A stretch of 64,000 bases of DNA from Flavobacterium humi. Lineage in GTDB: Bacteria > Bacteroidota > Bacteroidia > Flavobacteriales > Flavobacteriaceae. Under the pieces are notes generated by a model. It worked only from the letters and a program-made list of their open reading frames with translations, was not told the DNA's origin and did not search any database. The position numbers were made by a program, and so were the translations under genes. Positions within the stretch are counted from its first letter, which is position 1. Every line of letters starts with the position of its first letter. The stretch lies in assembly GCF_004745595.1 (NCBI RefSeq), contig NZ_SRLH01000008.1, positions 124,001 through 188,000 of the forward strand, in the 5' to 3' direction. Positions 17,089 to 27,757 of this stretch are shown here, one piece after another.

Positions 17089-19602
17089 ATGAACCGGATC
17101 TTATTTTTGTTTTTTATACTCATTTCATTACCCACCTACTCCCAATCTCAGGAATATTATTTCAACAACTCATTGACAGGAACAAATGGAGGACAGCCCC
17201 TAACCCCGTTATTGTCCTGCGGCGCAACAACCGGCAGTTTCGGGTTAAACCCGATTATAACGTCGGATGGATTGTGCGGCAACCTCAACACCTATTGTTT
17301 TACTGCAGGTGAAGGATTCCAATATGATAACAGTACCATTACGGATGAATACAGCATCAATGTGTTTTTTAAGTTTACTACTTTGGGAAGCTATGCCCGG
17401 ATCATCGATTTTTCGGATAGTACTTCCGACAGTGGGTTTTATTTACTGAACAACTGCCTCAATTTTTATCCTAACGGAAATGTAGGTACCTGCCCGTTCT
17501 TTCAGCCGGACATTTATTACCTGTTGACTTTTGTAAGGGACTCGGCCACGAATATCATTTCGGTGTATGTAAACGGTTCTTTATTCAGTTCTTATACTGA
17601 TACGACAGGAATATATAAGCTGGCCAGCAATACCACACCGATTATTTTTTTCAGGGATGACAATCAGGTGCCTTGCGAAGTGAAGCCCGGCTGTGTAAAA
17701 TACATTTCAGTAAGCCCTACCCAAATGACCCCGACAGAAGTCAATACCACCTGGATGAACATTTGTACTGTAGTGAACCCATGCCCGGTTTTACCAACGG
17801 CTTTGCTTTCCGGCTTCGGCAGTGTTTGCCCGGGATCAAGTACGGCCTTAAATGTAGCATTGACAGGAACCCAGCCCTGGAGTATTACGTATACAGACGG
17901 GGTAACCCCCGTAACCGTTAACGGGATTACCGCCAGCCCTTACCAGATAAGTGTTAGCCCGACTGCAACTAAAACGTATAGCCTTATAGCCGCCAATGAT
18001 ATCAGTTGTATAGCAACTGTCTCAGGATCGGCTACTGTTAGCGTAAACGATGTGCCGACAGCAACGCTTTCAGGTACTGCTTCCGTATGCCCGGGCACTA
18101 ACACTACCTTAAGTGTAGCCTTGACAGGGACTCCTCCTTGGAGCATTGGGTATACGAATGGTTTTTATACAGCGAATGTTACCGGAATTACGGCCAGCCC
18201 TTACCTACTCAATGTAACCCCGGGCATTACCCAAACGTTTACCCTCACTGATATGATGGACAGCAATTGCATTGGAACTGTTTCGGGAGCAGCTGCCTTG
18301 ACGGTAAACGATTTGCCAACAGCTGTGTTGTCTGGCACGACCTCTGTCTGTGCAGGATCAGGCACTCCTCTAAGTGTTACCTTTACAGGGACACCGCCCT
18401 GGAGCTTTAGTTATACAGACGGCTCTGTTCCGACAACCGTAAACGGAATAACAGCCAATCCTTATCTGATACCGGTTAGCCCAAGTGACGACACCACCTA
18501 TACGATTACCGCAGTACATGATATCAATTGTACCGGAACCGTTTCAGGAAGCGCTTCTGTGGTCGTAAATGATTTACCTACCGCTGTCATTTCAGGCACC
18601 ACATCTGTATGTTACGGAACAGAAGCTACAATTGTTTTTGCCGGTACACCCAATGCTACAGTTACTTATACTGTAAATTCAGGCAGCAGCCAGGCCATAA
18701 CCCTTGACAACTCAGGCAATGCTACTTTGCCTACCGGAGATTTGACACAAGACAAACTGTTTACCTTACAAAATGTTGTTTTAGGCAGTTGCTCACAACC
18801 ACTTACAGGATCAGCAACTGTGACAGTAAATGACAAACCAGTTATAACCTCACTGTCAGGCAACAATGTAATTTGTGTTGCATGGCAAACAAATGCGTTG
18901 TTAAGCGGATTGACACTGCATACCGACTTAAGTCCTGCCAGCTACACTTTCCAATGGCTATACAATGACACTATGATTCCCGGGGCAAATGGTACAGATT
19001 ATACGTTGACTACCGCCTCCCATGGAAATTACAAGGTAATTGCCACACGTATAACACCCGGATCAGGATGCAGTATGGAATCTGAAGCTTATACGGTAAT
19101 CCAATCCGGCCCTCCGTCGCTATCGGATCCCGGATATACCCTTAGTCATTTCTTTTCTGAAAACCAAAGCATTACAATATATGCGCAAGGATACGGGAAT
19201 TATGAATATAGCATGGACGGAGGGGCTTTCCAAAGCAGCAATATATTCGAGAATGTACCCTCAGGCAGCCACAGCATCCAGATAAGAGATACGGGGCTGG
19301 ATTGTGCAAGTGCCTTTATAAAAGATATCCAAACGATCAACTATCCTCATTTTTTCACTCCCAACGGGGACGGTATCAATGATACCTGGACCATTCCCGG
19401 TTTGGAAAATATCCCAGGTGCCCGAATTTGCATTTTTGACCGATTTGGGAAAATGATCAAAAACCTACAACCAACACAGCGCGGATGGGATGGTACCCTA
19501 AACAACAGGCAGCTGCCTTCCACGGATTATTGGTTTGTTGTAGAGTATACCGAAAACAACACCGTCAAACAATTTAAATCCCACTTTTCCCTGAAAAGGT
19601 AA
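17089..19602 (+). CDS. Secreted multidomain protein with type B T9SS C-terminal domain
   Basis: 837 residues. A signal peptide (MNRILFLFFILISLPTYSQS) is followed by a lectin-like LamG/concanavalin fold (about 20-230: FQYDNSTITDEYSINVFFKF, ISVYVNGSLFSSY). Then come at least three repeats of about 85 residues with the pattern PTAxLSGTxSVCPGTxTxLxVxLTGTPPW and YTDG, and more diverged Ig-like units. The C-terminal 85 residues are a gliding motility-associated (type B) T9SS sorting domain: HFFTPNGDGINDTWTIPG, then IFDRFGKMIK, GWDGTLNNRQLPSTDYWFVV. It should be exported by the T9SS built by gldKLMN and be anchored or released at the surface. Repeat units at DNA level are similar, so recombination between them is possible. 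Its binding target is unknown. Confidence 0.9.
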   Translation: MNRILFLFFILISLPTYSQSQEYYFNNSLTGTNGGQPLTPLLSCGATTGSFGLNPIITSDGLCGNLNTYCFTAGEGFQYDNSTITDEYSINVFFKFTTLGSYARIIDFSDSTSDSGFYLLNNCLNFYPNGNVGTCPFFQPDIYYLLTFVRDSATNIISVYVNGSLFSSYTDTTGIYKLASNTTPIIFFRDDNQVPCEVKPGCVKYISVSPTQMTPTEVNTTWMNICTVVNPCPVLPTALLSGFGSVCPGSSTALNVALTGTQPWSITYTDGVTPVTVNGITASPYQISVSPTATKTYSLIAANDISCIATVSGSATVSVNDVPTATLSGTASVCPGTNTTLSVALTGTPPWSIGYTNGFYTANVTGITASPYLLNVTPGITQTFTLTDMMDSNCIGTVSGAAALTVNDLPTAVLSGTTSVCAGSGTPLSVTFTGTPPWSFSYTDGSVPTTVNGITANPYLIPVSPSDDTTYTITAVHDINCTGTVSGSASVVVNDLPTAVISGTTSVCYGTEATIVFAGTPNATVTYTVNSGSSQAITLDNSGNATLPTGDLTQDKLFTLQNVVLGSCSQPLTGSATVTVNDKPVITSLSGNNVICVAWQTNALLSGLTLHTDLSPASYTFQWLYNDTMIPGANGTDYTLTTASHGNYKVIATRITPGSGCSMESEAYTVIQSGPPSLSDPGYTLSHFFSENQSITIYAQGYGNYEYSMDGGAFQSSNIFENVPSGSHSIQIRDTGLDCASAFIKDIQTINYPHFFTPNGDGINDTWTIPGLENIPGARICIFDRFGKMIKNLQPTQRGWDGTLNNRQLPSTDYWFVVEYTENNTVKQFKSHFSLKR

Positions 19603-19616
19603 AGTAGGTTGCACAC

Positions 19617-20150
19617 ATGAGAAAAATACTTGCCATTAGTGGAAGCACCCGCCATCCTTCTAGCAATTCCAACATCTTACAGTATATTTCAGGACTATTG
19701 CCCGCCGGTTATATTGTGGATTTTTTTGAAGATTTAGACAACCTTCCACATTTCAATCCGGACCTCGACAACGCAGAACTTCCTGTGGCAGTGGCCGATT
19801 TCAGGGCAAAAATCGCTACTGCAGACGGCATCCTGATTTGTACACCCGAATACGTTTTCAGTTTGCCCGGAAGTTTGAAAAATGCTTTGGAATGGTGTGT
19901 TTCGACTACATTGTTATCCCATAAAAATACCGGACTGGTTACGGCTTCCGCTTCGGGCGAAAAAGGACACGAACAATTGCTCTTAATCATGAAAACCCTG
20001 GAAGCCCGGTTCACTTCAGAAACACAGCTCTTGATACAAGGCGTGAGGGGAAAAATAAATCCGGAAGGCATTCTTACCGATGCTTCGACAGCACAGCAGC
20101 TTAAGGCTTTTGCCATGGCTTTTCAGGAACTGGTGGAAAGCAACGGTTAA
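19617..20150 (+). CDS. NADPH-dependent FMN reductase family protein
   Basis: 177-residue flavodoxin-fold reductase. The FMN phosphate loop is seen in ISGSTRHPSSNSNIL, and the second FMN contact in CTPEYVFSLPGSLKNALEW. Family members use NAD(P)H to reduce FMN, quinones, azo compounds or metals; the physiological substrate is not visible. It starts 14 bases after the type B cargo gene and may be read through from it, although the two functions are unrelated. Confidence 0.88.
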   Translation: MRKILAISGSTRHPSSNSNILQYISGLLPAGYIVDFFEDLDNLPHFNPDLDNAELPVAVADFRAKIATADGILICTPEYVFSLPGSLKNALEWCVSTTLLSHKNTGLVTASASGEKGHEQLLLIMKTLEARFTSETQLLIQGVRGKINPEGILTDASTAQQLKAFAMAFQELVESNG

Positions 20151-20247
20151 AAAACACTACACTTCATCCAATTTTGAAAATACGATCGCCATTTATAGTA
20201 TATCAATTATGCAGCATACAATAATTTGTTAAATCACAACTGTCATC

Positions 20248-20278
20248 TTGTCATATTTTCTGTTTTGCACTATATTTG
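20248..20278 (+). promoter_or_regulatory. Complete Bacteroidetes promoter of miaB
   Basis: TTG at 20248-20250 and TATATTTG at 20271-20278, separated by 20 bases, fit the -33/-7 arrangement. The miaB ATG is 16 bases downstream of the -7 box. Confidence 0.7.
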
Positions 20279-20294
20279 CCAGAGAATTTGACTT

Positions 20295-21740
20295 ATGGAA
20301 AAGATTATTGAAGAAGACAAGCAAGGCACCAGTCTTGTTTTGGAACATAAAGAAGGAAATACCAAGAAACTTTTTATTGAAAGTTACGGCTGTGCGATGA
20401 ATTTTTCGGACAGCGAAATCGTAGCATCCATCCTGACCAATCAGGGTTACAATACCACCCAAAAGCTCGAAGAAGCTGATCTGGTCCTGGTCAATACCTG
20501 TTCCATTCGTGACAAAGCCGAGCAAACCGTGCGCAAGCGCCTGGAAAAATACAACGCCGTAAAGCGGATCAATCCGGGTATGAAAGTAGGTGTTTTAGGC
20601 TGCATGGCAGAACGTCTTAAAAGCCAGTTTTTGGAGGAAGAAAAAATAGTAGATCTAGTCGTAGGCCCTGATGCTTATAAGGATCTACCCAACCTCCTGG
20701 CCGAAGTTGAAGAAGGCCGGGACGCCATCAACGTTATCTTATCGAAAGAAGAGACCTATGGAGACATTTCGCCTGTGCGGCTTATGAGCAACGGCATTAC
20801 CGCTTTGGTTTCCATTACCCGCGGCTGTGACAATATGTGCACGTTTTGCGTGGTCCCTTTTACAAGAGGGCGCGAACGAAGCCGCGAACCGCAAAGCATC
20901 ATGGGGGAAATCCAGGATTTATGGGACAAAGGATTTAAGGAAATTACCTTGTTGGGCCAAAACGTAGATAGCTACCTTTGGTATGGCGGCGGATTGAAAA
21001 AAGATTTTGCCAACGCAACCGAAATGCAAAAAGCCACCGCAGTCGATTTTGACCAATTGTTGGAAATGGTTGCCAAAGGTTTCCCTAAAATGAGGATCCG
21101 TTTTTCGACTTCAAACCCGCAGGACATGCACGAAAGTGTACTGCATGTCATCGCCAAATACCCTAACATCTGTAAGCACATCCATTTACCGGTGCAATCC
21201 GGAAGCAATCGCATCCTGAAGGAAATGAACCGCCTGCATACTCGGGAAGAATACATGGCACTGATAGACAAAATCAGGGCTATCATACCAAACGCATCCA
21301 TTTCCCAGGACATGATTGCCGGTTTTCCGACAGAAACGGAAGAAGACCACCAGGATACTTTAAGCCTTATGGAATATGTAAAGTACAATTTCGGGTATAT
21401 GTATTCGTATTCGGAACGCCCTGGAACTTTGGCCGGAAGGAAAATGAAGGATGATGTTTCGGAAGAAGTAAAAGCAAGAAGGTTACAGGAAATTGTTGAT
21501 TTGCAGCAAAAACACGCCTGGTTCCGCAGCGAGGAATTTATTGGGCAAACGGTAGAAGTATTGGTAGAGAAAGTTTCCAAAAAATCAGCCGAGGAATTTT
21601 CAGGAAGGAACTCCCAAAGCATCACGGTTGTTTTCCCGAAAGAAAATTATAAGATTGGTGATTTTGTGTTAGTGAACATCGAAAGCTGTACCTCCGGGAC
21701 ATTAAAAGGAAAAGCAGTCGGTTTGAGTGACATGAGTTAA
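20295..21740 (+). CDS. miaB: tRNA-2-methylthio-N6-dimethylallyladenosine synthase MiaB
   Basis: 481-residue radical SAM methylthiotransferase that adds a methylthio group to i6A37 of tRNAs reading U-starting codons. The N-terminal UPF0004 domain holds the second iron-sulfur cluster ligands Cys33 (SYGCAMN), Cys69 (NTCSIRD) and Cys103 (GVLGCMAER). The radical SAM CxxxCxxC is Cys178, Cys182, Cys185 in RGCDNMCTFCVVP. The C-terminal TRAM domain covers about 415-480. Length is normal for MiaB. It heads a same-strand run that leads through the sigma-54 activator to groL. Confidence 0.96.
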   Translation: MEKIIEEDKQGTSLVLEHKEGNTKKLFIESYGCAMNFSDSEIVASILTNQGYNTTQKLEEADLVLVNTCSIRDKAEQTVRKRLEKYNAVKRINPGMKVGVLGCMAERLKSQFLEEEKIVDLVVGPDAYKDLPNLLAEVEEGRDAINVILSKEETYGDISPVRLMSNGITALVSITRGCDNMCTFCVVPFTRGRERSREPQSIMGEIQDLWDKGFKEITLLGQNVDSYLWYGGGLKKDFANATEMQKATAVDFDQLLEMVAKGFPKMRIRFSTSNPQDMHESVLHVIAKYPNICKHIHLPVQSGSNRILKEMNRLHTREEYMALIDKIRAIIPNASISQDMIAGFPTETEEDHQDTLSLMEYVKYNFGYMYSYSERPGTLAGRKMKDDVSEEVKARRLQEIVDLQQKHAWFRSEEFIGQTVEVLVEKVSKKSAEEFSGRNSQSITVVFPKENYKIGDFVLVNIESCTSGTLKGKAVGLSDMS

Positions 21741-21866
21741 AAATAAAAGCCATTAAGGACAATTTGCTAATTTCCAGGCAAATCCCTTCAATAGTAAAGA
21801 CCTGTTTTACAATTCAATTAGGTGAACTGTAAATCATGCCGTCAGAAGTAAAAAAGAAAACAATAA

Positions 21867-23123
21867 ATGGAATCAGTTCAAGCCATAAAACAACGGTTCG
21901 AGATTATCGGAAATGACCCGAAACTCAATCGTGCCATAGAAAAAGCCATTCAGGTAGCCCCAACCGATATTTCGGTACTGGTGGCCGGGGAAAGCGGTGT
22001 CGGAAAAGAAAGCATTCCCAAAATCATCCATTCGCTGTCACACCGCAAACACGGTAAATACATTGCCGTAAACTGCGGCGCTATCCCGGAAGGAACCATC
22101 GACAGTGAACTTTTCGGCCATGAGAAAGGCGCTTTTACCGGAGCCACAGGAACCCGCGAAGGTTATTTCGAAGTGGCAGACGGCGGTACTATTTTCCTGG
22201 ATGAAGTAGGAGAATTACCGCTTACGACCCAAGTCCGGCTGTTGCGTGTTTTGGAAAACGGCGAATTTATTAAAGTAGGTTCTTCGCAAGTGCAGAAAAC
22301 CAATGTACGCATCGTAGCAGCCACCAATGTGAATTTATTCGATGCCATCGAAAAAGGAAAATTCCGTGAGGACCTGTATTACCGTTTGAGCACGGTTGAC
22401 ATCACCCTGCCTGCCCTGCGCGACCGAAAAGACGACATCCACTTGTTATTCCGGAAATTTGCCGCAGATTTTGCACATAAATACAAAATGCCTCCGCTTA
22501 GGCTGGATGACAATGCCATCCAGGTGTTGCAGAAATTCCGATGGAGCGGGAATATCCGCCAGCTGCGCAATGTGGCCGAGCAAATTTCGGTCCTGGAAAC
22601 CAACCGCGATATATCGGCCAATACACTGCTTTCCTATTTACCGCAGGAAGGGAATAATTTGCCTTCGGTTATCGGCAAAAAAGCGGAAAGCGATTTTTCA
22701 ACCGAAAGGGATATTTTATACAAAGTCCTTTTTGACATGAAAAGCGACTTGAACGATTTGAAGAAACTAACGCTTGAATTGATGAAGAATGGCGCTTCCA
22801 AAGCCCATGAGATCAATCCTAACCTTATTCAGAAAATTTACGGCCCGAAAGAAAACGAAAGCGAGATTTCTTTTGAAGAAGAACCTAGGGCGGCCGTGCT
22901 TTCCAACCAGAACAATAACAATGATGATGATTTTGACGATGACGAAAATTATCTTTTTGCCGAAACCATTGAAGAAGAAGATTCCCTTCGGTTAGACCAA
23001 AAAGAAATCGAGCTCATCAAAAAAGCACTAGAGCGCAACAAAGGCAAACGAAAAGCGGCGGCAGACGAACTCGGGATTTCGGAAAGGACCCTATACAGGA
23101 AGATCAAACAATTTGATTTATAA
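21867..23123 (+). CDS. Sigma-54-dependent AAA+ transcriptional activator without receiver domain
   Basis: 418 residues. The AAA+ core starts almost at the N-terminus: Walker A GESGVGKE (41-48), the sigma-54 contact loop GAFTGA (88-93), Walker B GGTIFLDEVGE, then FREDLYYRLSTVDITLPALR. A Fis-type helix-turn-helix closes the protein (GKRKAAADELGISERTLYRK). There is no receiver, GAF or PAS domain, so activity may be controlled by expression or by a partner. Between core and HTH lies an unusual acidic, Asn-rich stretch (NQNNNNDDDFDDDENY). It remodels RNA polymerase-sigma-54 at its target promoters; the targets are not visible. In Flavobacteria this gene commonly precedes an lptE-like gene, as here. 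Confidence 0.92.
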   Translation: MESVQAIKQRFEIIGNDPKLNRAIEKAIQVAPTDISVLVAGESGVGKESIPKIIHSLSHRKHGKYIAVNCGAIPEGTIDSELFGHEKGAFTGATGTREGYFEVADGGTIFLDEVGELPLTTQVRLLRVLENGEFIKVGSSQVQKTNVRIVAATNVNLFDAIEKGKFREDLYYRLSTVDITLPALRDRKDDIHLLFRKFAADFAHKYKMPPLRLDDNAIQVLQKFRWSGNIRQLRNVAEQISVLETNRDISANTLLSYLPQEGNNLPSVIGKKAESDFSTERDILYKVLFDMKSDLNDLKKLTLELMKNGASKAHEINPNLIQKIYGPKENESEISFEEEPRAAVLSNQNNNNDDDFDDDENYLFAETIEEEDSLRLDQKEIELIKKALERNKGKRKAAADELGISERTLYRKIKQFDL

Positions 23124-23224
23124 AATACAGTAACTGCGAATCCGTTAATTATTTTTATATTCGCATGGGCTAAAAAGGCTCGAAAATACATTTTTGCAAA
23201 AACAGTTGCTTTAGTGACACATTT

Positions 23225-23728
23225 ATGAAATACATCCGATACATACTGGCCTTAACGGTCTTTTTCACTTTCAGCGGCTGTTCGGTATATAATTTTACCG
23301 GGACAGGGAAAATTGACGCCAAAACGTTTCAGGTTAATTATTTCCAGAATGTTTCCGAATTGATCGAACCCGGCATTGACCGTGATTTTACCTTACGGTT
23401 ACAGGATATGATCCAAAACCAGACCAACCTGAGCTTGACCAATACCAACGGGGATTTGGTTTATGAAGGCGAAATTGTCGATTACAGGGTTTCCCCAATG
23501 ACGGCTACCGCAGAATTGACGGCCGCGCAAAGCCGTTTGAGCATTACGGTAAACCTGCGTTTCAGTAATAAAAACAAACCGGAGGAAAATTTTGAGAAAC
23601 GGTTTTCCTTTTATGACGATTTCTCCGGAACCAGCTTGCCAACCGGCGCACAATTAAAAAAATCGCTGGACCTTATTTTTGAACGCATCACACAAGATAT
23701 TTTCAGCGATACACTGGCCAAATGGTAA
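23225..23728 (+). CDS. LptE-like LPS-assembly lipoprotein
   Basis: 167 residues with a lipoprotein signal (LALTVFFTFSGC, lipobox Cys near residue 19) and the family sequence SVYNFTGTGKIDAKTFQVNY followed by YDDFSGTSLPTGAQLK. This matches the Bacteroidetes LptE family, the outer-membrane lipoprotein that plugs LptD during LPS insertion. It lies between the sigma-54 activator and the TPR-like gene in a same-strand series. Confidence 0.82.
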   Translation: MKYIRYILALTVFFTFSGCSVYNFTGTGKIDAKTFQVNYFQNVSELIEPGIDRDFTLRLQDMIQNQTNLSLTNTNGDLVYEGEIVDYRVSPMTATAELTAAQSRLSITVNLRFSNKNKPEENFEKRFSFYDDFSGTSLPTGAQLKKSLDLIFERITQDIFSDTLAKW

Positions 23729-23799
23729 AACAAGCACCAAACCTATTATATAAAGGATGGGTTTATGCAATGGAACAAACAAAGACAATTTATTTTTAG

Positions 23800-24792
23800 A
23801 TGACTGTTAGCGAGTATACTTATTTACTTAACAAACCTGATGCGATACATGACAAGCAGGTAAGCGACCTGGAGAAAATCCTGGACAATTTCCCGTATTT
23901 TCAAAGCGCGAGGAGCCTGCACCTGAAAGGGTTGTTCAACCAGGACAGTTTCAAATACAACCAGGCACTCAAAACAACAGCCAGTTATACCACAGACAGG
24001 ACTGTTTTATTTGATTTTATTACTTCCGACGGGTTTAACAGCCATCATCACAAAAAAGCATCCGAGGAGAAGGAAGCGCTATTGGCAGACATTCCCGTTA
24101 CAGCTGCCGATCTGGTTTTTGAAGCGGTAAACCCCGTTGCGGAAAACACTTTGGAGAAATCTATCATTTCTTCTATCAATGAGGCCGCTCAGGCGGAAGA
24201 GCCCATTACTGAAGAAACGCAAAACAACGCTATTGATACTGTTTCGGTTACAGAACCTGAACAGGAACCTTCTCCAGTTGTTTCTGTAAAAGAAGAAGAA
24301 ATTGCACCAACAGAAGAAATACTTCAGGAAGAAATCCCAGCCACTCCTGCAGAAACTGAAATACCGGATTCGGCAGTAAAACTTGAAATAGGGAAACCGA
24401 TACCGTTTGAACATTCCGAAACACATTCGTTCCAGGAATGGCTTCAATTAGCAAAAGTAAAACCTATTATCAGGGAAGAAAGTGAGGAAGAAACAAAAAA
24501 AGAGGATACTAATTTAGCTTCAAAACTAGAAATAATAGACAAGTTCATTGAAGCAAACCCTAAAATACCTCCAGTAAAATCAGATGTTCCGGCGCCCGGT
24601 TTTATAGTCAAAGAGGAAGATACTTCGTACTTAATGACCGAAACTTTAGCCAAAGTATACCTCGAGCAAAAAAAATACAATAAAGCAATTCAGGCATATG
24701 AAATATTAATTTTGAAATATCCAGAAAAAATTACTTTCTTTGCAGACCGAATTTCAGACATTAAAGCGTTACAACAAAATAATAATAATTAG
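23800..24792 (+). CDS. Acidic protein with C-terminal TPR-like helix pair
   Basis: 330 residues and no signal peptide. The N-terminal 90 residues (EYTYLLNKPDAIHDKQVSDL, FPYFQSARSLHLKGLFNQ) look helical and are typical of a conserved Bacteroidetes hypothetical. The middle (about 90-210) is low-complexity, rich in Glu, Pro and Thr. The last 60 residues contain a TPR-like unit (TETLAKVYLEQKKYNKAIQAYEILILKYP, given here in two adjacent pieces: TETLAKVYLEQKKYN and KAIQAYEILILKYP). The gene ends three bases before secG, so the two are co-transcribed. A link to secretion is possible but not shown. Confidence 0.75.
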   Translation: MTVSEYTYLLNKPDAIHDKQVSDLEKILDNFPYFQSARSLHLKGLFNQDSFKYNQALKTTASYTTDRTVLFDFITSDGFNSHHHKKASEEKEALLADIPVTAADLVFEAVNPVAENTLEKSIISSINEAAQAEEPITEETQNNAIDTVSVTEPEQEPSPVVSVKEEEIAPTEEILQEEIPATPAETEIPDSAVKLEIGKPIPFEHSETHSFQEWLQLAKVKPIIREESEEETKKEDTNLASKLEIIDKFIEANPKIPPVKSDVPAPGFIVKEEDTSYLMTETLAKVYLEQKKYNKAIQAYEILILKYPEKITFFADRISDIKALQQNNNN

Positions 24793-24795
24793 ACA

Positions 24796-25188
24796 ATGAG
24801 CACATTTTCAATTTTTTTAGTGTTAATCACTATAGTTTGTTTTTTATTAATCGTAGTTATCATGGTTCAGAATCCTAAAGGTGGCGGTTTGTCTTCCACT
24901 TTCGGAAGTTCGCAAATGATGGGTGGCGTACAAAAAACAACAGACTTTTTAGATAAAAGTACCTGGTACCTTGCAGGTGCGTTAATCGCGTTAATCTTAT
25001 TATCAAGCTTAAGTTTCACAGGAACTTCAAGTGATACCGGTTCTAAGATCATAGATGAAAGTGCCACTTCCGCACCAATCCCTTCAGCTCCGCAAGCAGC
25101 TCCTGTTACTACTCCTGCAGCAGACGGGACAAAAACAGACACTCCGGCGGCAACTGAAGCTCCGGCAAAAGAAGAAGCTAAAAAATAA
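24796..25188 (+). CDS. secG: Preprotein translocase subunit SecG
   Basis: 130 residues: two transmembrane helices (about 3-22 and 55-73) around the conserved cytoplasmic loop VQNPKGGGLSSTFGSSQMMGG, the SecG signature (written here with its first 20 residues being VQNPKGGGLSSTFGSSQMMG). The C-terminal 40 residues are an Ala/Pro/Thr/Lys-rich tail. SecG assists the SecYE channel. It starts three bases after the TPR-like gene and is followed by a terminator. Confidence 0.93.
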   Translation: MSTFSIFLVLITIVCFLLIVVIMVQNPKGGGLSSTFGSSQMMGGVQKTTDFLDKSTWYLAGALIALILLSSLSFTGTSSDTGSKIIDESATSAPIPSAPQAAPVTTPAADGTKTDTPAATEAPAKEEAKK

Positions 25189-25212
25189 TTTCATTTGAAA
25201 TTCAATAAAAAG

Positions 25213-25241
25213 ATGCCAGCATGACAACGCTGGCATTTTTT
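25213..25241 (+). terminator. Terminator after secG
   Basis: Stem ATGCCAGC / GCTGGCAT with an eight-base loop and a T run. It separates the secG transcript from groS. Confidence 0.85.
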
Positions 25242-25329
25242 ATAAGAAAAAATGTCAGTTTTCAAGGCTTGGCATAATTTCTGAAAAAAAGAAAACAACC
25301 ATTATATAATAACATAAATAGATAGAGTT

Positions 25330-25605
25330 ATGGCATTAAACATTAAACCACTTGCAGACCGTGTTCTGGTGGAGCCTGTTGCAGCAGAAACACAAACGGC
25401 TTCAGGGATTTTTATTCCGGATACAGCAAAAGAAAAACCACAAAAAGGCAAAGTGGTTGCTGTAGGCAACGGCAAAAAAGACGAACCTCTTACCGTAAAA
25501 GTTGGAGATACTGTCCTTTATGGGAAATACGCCGGATCCGATTTAAAATTCGAAGGCAAGGATTACCTGATCATGCGCGAAGAAGATATCCTGGCAATAA
25601 TTTAA
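25330..25605 (+). CDS. groS: Co-chaperonin GroES (Cpn10)
   Basis: 91 residues, normal for GroES. It starts [18 protein letters not shown], has the mobile loop region around [19 protein letters not shown] and ends in [13 protein letters not shown]. It caps the GroEL ring in ATP-driven folding. No CIRCE element or clear TAnnTTTG box is visible in the 88 bases after the secG terminator. A foreign-looking gene separates it from groL. Confidence 0.97.
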   Translation: MALNIKPLADRVLVEPVAAETQTASGIFIPDTAKEKPQKGKVVAVGNGKKDEPLTVKVGDTVLYGKYAGSDLKFEGKDYLIMREEDILAII

Positions 25606-25645
25606 AAAGCAATATGCTTTATGCCATAAGCTATATGCCTACCGC
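25604..25645. repeat. Left heptamer repeat block (six units ending in GC)
   Basis: Six consecutive 7-base units, each ending in GC: AAAAAGC, AATATGC, TTTATGC, CATAAGC, TATATGC, CTACCGC. The block begins in the groS stop codon and ends 39 bases before the four-helix-bundle gene. Confidence 0.7.
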
Positions 25646-25684
25646 TATAAAGTATTAAGACTCGTTTTCTAAAAATCTAAAATA

Positions 25685-26023
25685 ATGAGAGATTTTAAAA
25701 AGTACGAGATTTGGCAAATGAGCCATGATTTTACTTTAGAAATTTATAAAATCACTTCTCAATATCCAAAAGAAGAGATTTATGGTCTGATTAGTCAAAT
25801 CCGAAGGGCCTCTTCCTCTATTCCAACAAATATTAGTGAGGGATGTGGTAGAAATAGCGATAACGAATTTAATCAATTCCTGAACATAGCGTTAGGATCA
25901 GCAAATGAAACAGAATATCTAGGGACTTACAATATATAGATAGAATGATTGCTAAAGATTTTTTAGACAAAATCAATATTATAAAAAGTAAAATTTACAG
26001 TTTAAAACAAAAATTAATTTCAC

Positions 26024-26034
<11 letters not shown>
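25685..26034 (+). pseudogene. Four-helix-bundle protein (23S rRNA intervening-sequence protein family), frameshifted
   Basis: The first 84 codons (MRDFKKYEIWQMSHDFTLEI..., QIRRASSSIPTNISEGCGR, FLNIALGSANETEYL) clearly match the IVP/S23 four-helix-bundle family, which also includes the Avd accessory protein of diversity-generating retroelements. The frame then stops at 25939. A different frame continues with a plausible last helix (DRMIAKDFLDKINIIK..., KQKLISPTA) to a stop at 26032-26034. Removing one TA from the TATATA run near 25932-25937 would join them. The family is normally about 115-120 residues. The gene sits between groS and groL and is bordered on both sides by heptamer repeats, which suggests insertion. 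Its AT-rich composition differs from both neighbours. Confidence 0.8.
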
Positions 26035-27695
<1,661 letters not shown>

Positions 27696-27721
27696 TCCAT
27701 TGACTTTAAATAAATTATAAA

Positions 27722-27755
27722 AAAAACCCGATTAGTATGAGCTAATCGGGTTTTT
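27722..27755. terminator. Bidirectional terminator between groL and the DUF2490 gene
   Basis: A 14-bp stem AAAAACCCGATTAG / CTAATCGGGTTTTT with a six-base loop. Flanking A and T runs let it work on both strands for the convergent genes. Confidence 0.85.
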
Positions 27756-27757
27756 AT

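Noticed and set aside
25269-25283. A sigma-54-like site (TTGGCATAATTTCTG) before groS
   Set aside because: The -24 half fits, but the -12 half lacks the required GC at the right spacing, so it is probably chance.
25242-25329. CIRCE heat-shock operator before groS
   Set aside because: No TTAGCACTC inverted repeat is present.
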